From Lamellibrachia satsuma (Eukaryota; Annelida; Polychaeta; Sabellida; Siboglinidae), in contig BSQZ01000038.1 in assembly GCA_033239005.1 (NCBI GenBank), positions 1,723,501 to 1,787,500 of the forward strand: a stretch of DNA of 64,000 bases. The letters are read 5' to 3'. Under the pieces are notes generated by a model. It saw only the letters and a program-made list of their open reading frames with translations. It did not search any database and was not told the DNA's origin. This document shows, in pieces, positions 55,301-64,000 of the stretch (the first letter of the stretch is position 1; each line of letters opens with the position of its first letter). Position numbers and translations under genes: made by a program.

Positions 55301-57732
55301 GTTTCTTCGTAGTCTTGTAATATATCATATTTGTTGCGTAACTTCAGTTAGAATTGGGCTTTAATAGCTGGTTGCTGTAACTTAATTATATCAAATTTCT
55401 TTCTGATCGCCTTGTTCTTTTGTTTTCTCTTTAGTTTCAGCTTGATTTTTGATCGCACTAATTGGTGGTCGCTTGCAATGTCGGCTCCTCTCATGGCCCT
55501 AGTGTCCATTACTGATGTCCGGTGTTGCCTACTCACTAACACATGGTCTATTTGGTTCTTTGTCTTTCCTCCTGGATATGTCCATGTCTGTTTATGTATA
55601 AGTTTATGTGGGAAAATGGTACCTGTTACCACGAGGTTATTGAGACCGCAGAAGTCAACAAGTCTTTCTCCATTGTCATTTCTTTCACCTACTCCATGGC
55701 TTCCTATTATGTTTTCATATCCGTCGTTGTCTTCTCCAACTTTGGCATTTAAATCCCCCATTACTAAGAGTATGTCGTGCTTATGAACACTGTCCACAAC
55801 TGTCTGGAGCTGTTCATAGAAATTGTCTTTATCTTCGACGCTGGCTTCATTTGTTGGTGCATAGACTTGTATGATCGATAACTTTACATACATGGACAAG
55901 AATCTAGCATAAATAATTCTATCACTGATAGGTTTCCATTCCATCAATGCTTGTTCTGCTTTCTTCATCATCATTATTGCCACTCCGTGTCTGTGTATGT
56001 TGTCTTCTCTCCCTGAAAAAATTATGCTCTCTCCGGTGTTCATCTTTACTTTTCCTTGTCCCATCCATCTGCATTCACTAATGCCCCTGACATCTATTTT
56101 ATATTTGTCCATTTCTCTTGCAAGCTGGGCTGATTTCCCTATAGAGTATAACGTTCTCACATTCCAACATCCTATATTTACATTAACTTTTGGCTTGGTT
56201 AACGACGTTGTCAGCCTCCGAACTTCCGTTTGGCTTTGATCCGGAAGCGTCATACTATCCAAATAAATGATGTCATCATCTGCTGGTATCTGGGCCGTCG
56301 CCTTCCTGTAGCCATTTCCAGCACAAGCTGGCTTTTGAAATTCACTTCTGGTTTCTGTAACATCATCTGAGCTGGGAGGGTTGTTGGCCCTCCGCAGTAG
56401 GTTTATTTTCGGGGTTTTCCTTCCCTTAGCTATAGCCTCGTTTGCCCAGCACAATGTACTGGTTACTGGGGTGCACCACGGGGAGGTGAGGTTGACTTGA
56501 GTGTCTTTACGGTTGAGCGCATCAACACCCCTTACACCCCACAAAATAATTATTTAGACTTATTTACTATAAAGCTTTTCTTCCTGGTGGACAAAGATGG
56601 AAACAGATTGTGGCCGCATTGAGTGTGAGCCACTCTCCAGATGGCGTAACCGTTACTCTACCATATCTATCTCTATGTTTATGTATGTGATTTTGCCCAA
56701 AGTTTGTCAGCATGTCAATGAGATGACGGCAGTTAATGTGAACAGTTTTCTGAATTTGTGATGGTCTAGCTATCTTATAATCAGACAAAGCATTAGCACG
56801 GTCACCAATGCAATATCGCTGTGGTGTGACTGTGATCCCACCATCTATAATATTAATATGCTAACTTTGGGGGCAGTATGGCAGTATCTCCTCCCAGGTT
56901 CCAACATCCACTCGCCTCTTTCTATATATGACTATTCGTCTCCTTGGACCAGTGGATTCTGATCTGTTAACTGGCTATGGTAACAATTCACTCATAGATT
57001 CACTCATAATGTGCAATCGTCACTATCCTAGGGACTCTTTATGTGAGTATTGGCAGACGGGATGTAAATGTAATATGTGGCCAACAAATGCCACAGAGTG
57101 GTTTGACACTTAATTCACCAAATAACTCTACATAACTACCTTTGAGGTTGTTTTATGATTTAATTTTCACATCGAATACGTTGGTAAAGTTAATGTTTTC
57201 TTTACTACTACATTTGATATTACATTTGATGACAACATACCAGCATTTCTAAATCATTCACCGTGCATTTTGCTAAAAGATATGTGATTTTGTCAAATCA
57301 CACACAGCATAAGGATAAATGCGCTGTGAAATGTTAAAGAAAATCTTAGGACATTTTTTTCACTAATCCTAAACAACATTGTAATGGGGACCTATTGGAA
57401 AATTAAATGTGGTTACACCCTTTCCATGGTCAGGTGTAAGCTAGTAATATATTATTATTACAGTTTTTCTTGTGAGCGTGCATAGTCATAGTTTCCTTTT
57501 TTTTGAATCAGGCTGTGGGCCAAAACGACTGTTCTTAGAATACCTCCACTTAAAATTCCACTACTAGCATGGGCGGAATCAACCATAGCTGAATTCAATA
57601 GCAACACAGTTTTCAGCGAAGTGGGTCGGACCATCCATCGACGTGGGCCAAACCCGTCATGGGCCAAACCATCCGGAATCCCAAAATGTAGCATATGGGT
57701 TTGCCTTTGGCGCAAGTCAGTTTTTTATATAC

Positions 57733-57781
<49 letters not shown>

Positions 57782-59270
57782 TTTATATGAGTTTATGACC
57801 GAATTATTCTGAAAATATAGAAAGTAGATACCTACTGAACTAAATGATTATTGCCAGTATCACTGGCAATAGATGGTAGCGATTTGAACTTTGTACTGTA
57901 ACACAACAATGAAATATAGGCTGCTGTTTTTTTTCCCATGTTTGTGCACCCGGTCTCATTGTCCTTCTCCCTATCATGTTTGTGCACCCAGTCTCATTGT
58001 CCTTCTCCCTATCGTATTTGTGCACCCAGTCTCATTGTCCTTCTCCCTATCATGTTTGTGCACCCGGTCTCATTGTCCTTCTCCCTATCATGTTTGTGCA
58101 CCCGGTCTCATTGTCCTTCTCCCTATCATGTTTGTGCACCCGGTGTCATTGTCCTTCTCCCTGTCATGTTTGTGCACCCGGTCTCATTGTCCTTCTCCCT
58201 ATCATGTTTGTGCACCCGGTCTCATTGTCCTTCTCCCTATCATGTTTGTGCACCCGGTCTCATTGTCCTTCTCCCTATCATGTTTGTGCACCCGGTGTCA
58301 TTGTCCTTCTCCCTATCATGTTTGTGCACCCGGTCTCATTGTCCTTCTCCCTATCATGTTTGTGCACCCGGTGTCATTGTCCTTCTCCCTATCATGTTTG
58401 TGCACCCGGTCTCATTGTCCTTCTCCCTATCATGTTTGTGCACCCGGTCTCATTGTCCTTCTCCCTATCATTCTCAACTTTTGCATATATAATCTGTACC
58501 AATAAGTCTACATATTAAAACAATTTCAGAATTGTTGCTTGTAAACTTACCAAGTTAGGTCAGAAAACAGGTCAAAATAACAAACGATTTCGGACACTTA
58601 CACCTTTTCACATCATAGGGCATTACAGACACAATTTGCATACATGTAAATGCTTACCATAGTTGTTTTGTACTGTGCTCAAGTATAGCCACTTAGTCAC
58701 TGGTTAAAATTTAAGTAAAAAATTGCTTGATTTGACACGGAATAACCTGAGTGAGAAATATGTGAAAAAGATAATTTCCTGTATTTCAGTTGGTGTTAGT
58801 CCTTGGAGATCTTCATATCCCACACCGGTGCAACACGGTGCCGCCAAAGTTCAAGAAACTGCTCGTTCCAGGCAAGATACAACACATCCTCTGCACCGGC
58901 AATCTCTGCTCCAAGGAGTCGTTCGACTACCTCAAGACTCTCGCCAGCGATGTACACATTGTCAAGGGTGACTTTGATGAGGTGCGTGTAAATGCTAACA
59001 GTGTGAATAATATTATATTTAAAAACAAAATTGTCAAATACATCAGAAGGGCGGATTACACGTAGATAAATAATCTATGGCTTCCTTGTCCACTTGGCAT
59101 CCAGGGGTTTGCTTTGAGTTGTAATCTTGTTTAATCTTGTTCAAACTTATGATTTGGTCTTTATAATGATGCAGTGTTCTGCATTCTGTGAACCATGACT
59201 GGATCCAATTATGCAATTGTAGTTGTTTACATGCAAAGTACTGTATTTTTAAGTGTAATGTTACATTTTG

Positions 59271-59316
<46 letters not shown>

Positions 59317-61890
59317 AAATGTAACATTGTAGCTATCTAGAGACACTGCTTTAACTAGAAAAGACTTGCTATATTATAGTAACATTGTAGCTGTCCATAG
59401 TTTTAGCTTTAACTAGGAAAGACCACTGATCTATAAAATAATGTAGATCATTGGAAAGACCTACGGCTGCCTTTGCTGGGTAACTCAACTAGTTATCAAT
59501 ATACTATTGACACTAAGTATATATTATTGTCGTGATATTTAGACCTGGTCGTCTTCCTGCAGAACCTCAACTACCCGGAACAGAAGGTAGTCACCGTCGG
59601 TCAGTTCCGCATTGGTTTGTGTCACGGCCACCAGGTGGTGCCATGGGGTGACACGGAGAGCCTGGCGATGCTGCAACGACAGCTGGACGTCGACATCCTC
59701 ATCACTGGTCATACTCACAAGTTTGAGGCTTTTGAACACGAGAACAGGTTTTACATCAACCCAGGCTCGGCCACCGGCGCATACAATGCTCTAAACAGGT
59801 GGGAACCCACTGAAAGGGTGAAACGTTTGAGAGTTAAACTGCTTCATCAACTGATTTAGCCAATCGCAAATTGGTGTCCAAATATGTAGTGTGTTAATAG
59901 TTTATATAACATCCGCAGTTGATTTAATAAAAAATGCCTTTTTTAATCATCGAAAGAATTGACTTTAGTCATTAGATCTGGCAAGGATCAAAATAGCAGA
60001 AATCCAAAACGTTACACACTGTGTTGGTCAATGCTGATCACGGGCGTGACTTCCATCCTTTCTCTGATCACATGGCAAGATTATGAGATTTCACTAAGGA
60101 AGAAAATTATGATTTTTCAGCATTTTGATTTCTCACTTCAGTTAATGCTTGAACAAACATTAACTAATTTAATAATTATACAGTGTACATACAAAAGTTG
60201 CACAAATGAGCTATCATGTTACATTGGATACTAGTAGGTTTCATTTTTCGCAAATTTTATTTGAAATGAGACTAGCAAAAAATCTAATTGATTAATTAAA
60301 TGTTCCTCCTCAATTCTGCAACACAATTTGAACCGATCTATCATCTGCTACGGCGTTCTAGCTCTCTTGTGCAAATGTATTATTTAGTTTTGATTAAATC
60401 ATTGGACAAACTAAAAAAATTATTTGGATTCAGCCAAACCAAAATTCAGCCACAAAAGGGCAAAAGTAGCCGGCCTCTATATTTCTATTACATACAACTA
60501 GATGCACTTTCACAAGTTACCCAATCTTTTAACAAAAGAATGCACTCTTTTGTTAATCTTTTAGCAAAAGTATGCACTCTTTTGTTAATCTTTTAAAAGT
60601 ATGCACTCTTTTGTTAATCTTTTAACAAAAGTATGCACTGTTGTTAATCTTTTAAAAGTATGCACTCTTTTGTTATGTTAATCTTTTAACAAAAGTATGC
60701 ACTCTTTTGTTAATCTTTTAAAAGTATGCACTCTTTTGTTAATCTTTTAACAAAAGAATGCACTCTTTTGTTAATCTTTTAACAAAAGTATGCACTCTTT
60801 TGTTAATCTTTTAACAAAAGTATGCACTCTTTTGTTAATCTTTTAACAAAAGTATGCACTCTTTTGTTAATCTTTTAACAAAAGTATGCACTCTTTTGTT
60901 AATCTTTTAACAAAATTATGCATTCTTTTGTTAATCTTTTAACAAAAGTATGCACTCTTTTGTTAATCCAACTGCGGGGCACTGCATGTATTACTCAGAC
61001 AATTCAAACACTACAGACTTTAACATAGATGAACCTAATTTGCGATGGGCTGAATGAATGACACCTTCAAAATACTAGATGTAGGAATAAAATCAGTGCA
61101 TATGTAAATGCAATTATTTTGATGCCAATCTAAAACCCCATTGCTGTAAGCATACTGTATTCAACCTAATAATAAATAATAGAATGACTTCTTTGGCGCC
61201 AATATCTTCGGAAAATCCGAGCTCACTGGCGCAACAAAACCAAAGGATTAGGCATTCTCGTGTCCATGTACAATGTAAAAAGTCGTCAACCGATGGATGG
61301 AGGTGCCAAGAAGCTAAGGAGGATAGGCAATTTTGAAAAGACAGGTTTTCAGATTACGGCAAAATGAAGCTATATTTCTTGCTGATTTTACGCTGTCGGG
61401 GAGTGAATTCCACAGAGTTGGTACGGCAACCAAGACCTATTAAGCTTACATGCCCTAATTACACCCATTTTTTCAAACAGGATCCATAATTATTGTAATT
61501 TGACTGGTGTGGAACAACTGAAGTGTCTAATGTTAAACAGTTGGCACCACTTTTCAGTTGTTTTACACTATACACCAACTGACACCACTAGTTCTAAACA
61601 GTTACCTTATTGTTTAGATAATAAAATGTTTGTATATGGTCTGGCTGGCTAATTTGGAGGATACTTTGTGGTTTGTTTATTGCTTTTGTAATCACAAATA
61701 GGCAACATATCATATCATAATAAAACTCTAATTAATTAGTTTTGAATTAATGCATTGCTTTTTGTGTCATTGCAGCAAGATCATTCCATCGTTCGTTCTT
61801 CTCGACATTCAGCAGTCGACCGTCGTCGCATACGTCTATCAGCTGATAGGGGAGGAGGTCAAAGTGGAGAGAATAGAATATAAGAAATAA
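52355..61890 (+). CDS. VPS29: VPS29, retromer subunit, 4 exons, 181 codons
   Basis: Exons: 52355-52357 (the ATG alone, then GTAAGT), 58790-58981, 59563-59798 and 61776-61890; 546 nt in phase. VPS29 is a metallophosphoesterase-fold scaffold that binds VPS35 in retromer, and VPS35L in retriever, on endosomes for cargo recycling. Residues of the metal site are kept at the human numbers: D8 and H10 (GDLHIPHR), N39 (TGN), D62 (GDFDE), H86 (CHGHQ), H115 and H117 (GHTHKFEAF). The end is [11 protein letters not shown] first exon holding only the start codon matches the known human VPS29 arrangement, where the conserved part starts at LVLVLGDLH. The 6.4-kb intron 1 holds an antisense RTE. Intron 2 starts with a LINE fragment 3 bp from its donor. 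Single-copy status cannot be judged here. Confidence 0.96.
53257..56539 (-). mobile_element. RTE-type LINE, near full length, antisense in VPS29 intron 1
   Basis: On the minus strand an endonuclease part (56544-55348) has [40 protein letters not shown] and SDHQLVRS. A linker (55104-54685) and RT part (54543-53254) follow, with [30 protein letters not shown], catalytic FADDIAL and [10 protein letters not shown]. The 3' tail is a TAAGG repeat. Exact 13-bp direct repeats CACAAAATAATTA flank it (53244-53256, 56540-56552). Frame breaks near 55340 and 54550-54690 inactivate it. Confidence 0.92.
56567..56812 (-). repeat. Dispersed repeat family B, copy 3 (partial)
   Basis: The minus strand is open for 73 codons and includes [20 protein letters not shown] then LTNFGQN. 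Copy 1 at 11.15-11.27 kb reads PSKIMKFLTCRHHHFIDMLT. This extends the coding-like tract of the family upstream of MAERAIP. Confidence 0.5.
57726..57781. repeat. (TA)n microsatellite
   Basis: A TA run with one CA interruption. Confidence 0.95.
57934..58470. repeat. 38-bp minisatellite, about 14 copies (VPS29 intron 1)
   Basis: Unit CATGTTTGTGCACCCGGTCT then CATTGTCCTTCTCCCTAT, nearly perfect. The 180-204-codon frames across it are repeat artefacts. Confidence 0.95.
58985..59150 (+). pseudogene. CR1 3' end fragment at the VPS29 exon 2 donor
   Basis: It reads [20 protein letters not shown] then RADYT and stop, the same end as the CR1 at 17441 (VNASSVNMFKNRIDRYLIRAGYT in two parts). A shared 3' UTR ATGGCTTCCTTGTCCACTTG follows, then a TCTTGTTTAA tail. 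It starts within a few bases of the donor at 58982. Confidence 0.82.
59257..59328. repeat. (TA)n flanked by perfect 17-bp inverted arms
   Basis: AATGTTACATTTTGATA (59257-59273) and its exact reverse complement (59312-59328) enclose a TA run, so the whole 72 bp can form one hairpin. A ~59-bp tandem duplication (GTAACATTGTAGCT start) follows to about 59440. Confidence 0.9.
59840..60245. repeat. Dispersed repeat family A, copy 4 (VPS29 intron 3)
   Basis: It matches 4215-4620 block by block, including CAACTGATTTAGCC, GAATTGACTTTAGTCATTAG and GCTGATCACGGGCGTGACTT. Confidence 0.7.
60527..60966. repeat. 32-bp hairpin-forming minisatellite, about 13 copies (VPS29 intron 3)
   Basis: Unit AACAAAAGTATGCACTCTTT then TGTTAATCTTTT. 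AACAAAAG and CTTTTGTT are inverted within each unit, and some units lack one arm. Confidence 0.93.
61190..61440 (-). pseudogene. LINE RT C-terminal end (VPS29 intron 3)
   Basis: The minus strand reads [20 protein letters not shown] then [20 protein letters not shown] and a stop, followed by a 3' UTR like that at 42640. Confidence 0.7.
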
Positions 61891-63090
61891 TAATCATTCA
61901 CAGACCCATGGTGGACTTTATTGAGGAATATTTCAATGTAAACTGAAATGGTACACCCACACACACACACACACGATGTAAATATTGACAGTTTTTTAAC
62001 ATTCTGTCGTTTTACTGCATGCAGAGTCCTTTGTCAGGTGTATATCTGTGTAATATAATCATTGGTTTATATACAGGGTCCAGCAAGTTAAAGTGAAAAC
62101 GTTTGTGACAAAGATGATTACTGTTGGGTTTTGTTTATTCCATTTGCCTCTCCAATCTCATGATTCTATGAATCTGTTTGTACCAGAGAGAAGTGGAGAG
62201 GTTCTCCTGACCTCTCCAAATTCTCCTGCATGTGGACATTAAGATTAACATGGCAAACTGCAACTACAACTATGTAAATTATATTATAAATATGCCCATT
62301 GTACTTGTGGCATTACAGCACTGCACTCAGAATTGACTGCACTATATATGTAAGTTGGCAACACAGCATATGTTTTTGTACAGAATACCAGTGTTATACC
62401 TACAATAGTTTGTCAGTGACCAGATGCAGTTTCAAGTGATAATATCAGACAGAACTAACACTAAATGTTCCTTCTCATTTCTATTTTTCGCTCATCTCTT
62501 GTTGAACTCTTTTTAGGAAACTAAAAGTTGTCTTAATGTGCAGTTGTTCAGAGTTATCCAACATCCAACACCAGCTTTATTTCTTGGCTTCAAATGAGCC
62601 AACTGTTGGTGCTGTATCTGTGGTAGCAGGATGCATGTCATGTTCGACTGACAGTTCGCTCTGTCTTTGTAGGGTGTCATGCTGTAAAGACTGGGATATA
62701 GGCTGAACATGTGTAGTTTTTTTTTCGTAATGGCCTAGTGTATCTGTGCCAAGACACTGTTTAAAACTAGTTTGTTAAATGTAAGGCATCCCATTTTGCA
62801 TTAGGCTATGTAGCATGAGTAATTGGGTTGAAGGCATGGACATAATAGATTTTATTTGAATAAGAATCATCATTACTGAAAGATTTGTCAAGTACATGTC
62901 TACAGTGTTTGTTTAGATTATTGCAGCCAGTAGTGTTCATACTGCCCACAAGATGGCAGTACACGAATATAATATATTGTTTCAACTTGATTTGCACTTA
63001 CTTAAATATTTAATTATTAGTGTAATGTAAAACTACTTGAAACTACATGCATGAAATAAATGTTCAAATAAAAATGTTCTTCTTTTAACA
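61891..63090 (+). other. VPS29: Probable VPS29 3' UTR with two poly(A) signals
   Basis: The first AATAAA motifs on this strand after the stop codon are at 63055-63060 and 63067-63072, which would give a 3' UTR of about 1.2 kb. A short (CA)n lies at 61956-61973. No other gene is seen. Confidence 0.45.
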
Positions 63091-63910
63091 AGGACCTGAC
63101 AGGTCAGTTTATATAAAAAAAAGTTTGTTATCTTTCAAAATACTTGTGCTCTGTAAGTATTCTGAATGGTAACAAACTTCCTTCAATATGAATGTTGGCA
63201 TCTTGTTCATTGCTACACTGAATATTTAAGTGATTTATAGGCATCTATTCGACTGCTAAAATAGGTAGGTGCAGTGGAACCACAGGCCTGTGATGGTTGA
63301 GCATCCCACTATTTTAGTTGTTTCCACAGCTAACAATATACACAAGACAGCAAATCAATAAGTGTTTGCAAATGTAACTTTGTCAGCATATTCAATTAGA
63401 ATACACACAAGAAAATGAAATGACAATTCAACAAATTCACTGTTGGCAAGTTTAATAGTGCATACATCTACAATTGAATTTGCTGACACACTCATGTTTA
63501 AATTCAATGCGTACACAGGACAACTAATGTAAATAGTGAACTTTGATAACAGAATCTAAGTATGCAGTCCAATGTTCTTGTGCAATAACTGAGCTGTTGC
63601 ATCACCAACAGGAAGCTGTACGTGTGAGCATTCTGGGTAATACACAACTACAACATGCATGGAAGACACAAAACATGTAAATGTAGAAATCCTTCTAAGA
63701 TATAGAAGCGCAGTAAATATAATATAGCAAGCCTGAAATAAAATACAGTCAAACGGTTCATAATAAATATAGAAATTCACAGATTTATAAATTTAACTTT
63801 ATAGTCTCCAATGTACACGATATCATGAATATGTTTATACAAGAAAATAGAATCTGTTCAGTATACATGTAAAGTAATTATCCGGTGTGCATATAAATAA
63901 CTCTTCAAGT

Positions 63911-63979
<69 letters not shown>

Positions 63980-64000
63980 TAATAATTTTCAGCACGCAGG
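63091..64000. other. No recognised gene; (TA)n at 63914-63975
   Basis: AT-rich DNA with a TA microsatellite near the edge; nothing coding supported. Confidence 0.45.

Noticed and set aside
57891..58518. Three overlapping Cys/Leu/Ser-rich frames of 180-204 codons
   Set aside because: They arise from the 38-bp minisatellite in VPS29 intron 1; the same peptide recurs in every frame.

Overview
This window is repeat-rich animal (metazoan) nuclear DNA. The host genes are interrupted by GT-AG introns, several retrotransposon and DNA-transposon families are present, and tandem repeats are abundant. Nothing in it is bacterial or viral. I cannot name the species; the mix of CR1-type, RTE-type, Penelope-like and Ty3/Gypsy elements would suit a marine invertebrate or basal chordate.

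Four host loci can be read. (1) 4864-6105, minus: a single-coding-exon galactose-3-O-sulfotransferase of the Golgi. A broken copy of its 3' end lies at 29414-29578. (2) 21761-24979, plus: a DUF4806-domain gene rebuilt from six exons. It has one apparent frameshift and one nonsense codon. A 99%-identical copy of its DUF4806 exon sits at 1860-2236, abutting a Ty3/Gypsy LTR. (3) 30691-52125, minus: a complete 14-exon RAD9 gene (479 codons), the checkpoint-clamp subunit, spread over 21 kb. (4) 52355-61890, plus: a complete 4-exon VPS29 gene (181 codons), a retromer subunit. RAD9 and VPS29 are head to head, with only 229 bp between their start codons and CCAAT boxes in both orientations, so they probably share a promoter.

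The most unusual observation is in RAD9. Three of its introns begin with tandem arrays made from the gene's own exon end plus 5' splice site. Exon 2 has about 3 copies of 22 bp, exon 4 about 14 copies of 27 bp, and exon 5 about 25 copies of 60 bp. The donors are therefore multiplied. At exons 2 and 5 the second donor would add 7 or 20 codons in frame; at exon 4 the intronic part brings an immediate stop. RAD9 also has a duplicated 72-nt exon pair and a polyglutamine tract.

Layout: 1-2.2 kb Gypsy end plus duplicated DUF4806 exon; 2.2-4.6 kb dispersed repeats and microsatellites; 4.9-6.1 kb sulfotransferase; 6.2-8.7 kb repeat arrays and an RTE fragment; 8.7-12.4 kb mostly unassigned; 12.4-20.75 kb a nested transposon stack bounded by an 8-bp target duplication (a hAT-like element holding a LINE split by a CR1, plus a second DNA element); 21.4-25 kb DUF4806 gene; 25-30 kb minisatellites, Penelope-like and LINE fragments; 30.5-52.1 kb RAD9 with LINEs, SINEs, a hAT-like element and a MITE in its introns; 52.1-63.1 kb VPS29 with an antisense RTE (13-bp target duplication) in intron 1; the rest is AT-rich and unassigned.

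Exon boundaries were called by eye from GT/AG sites, reading-frame continuity and remembered family sequence. No alignment or splice predictor was run.
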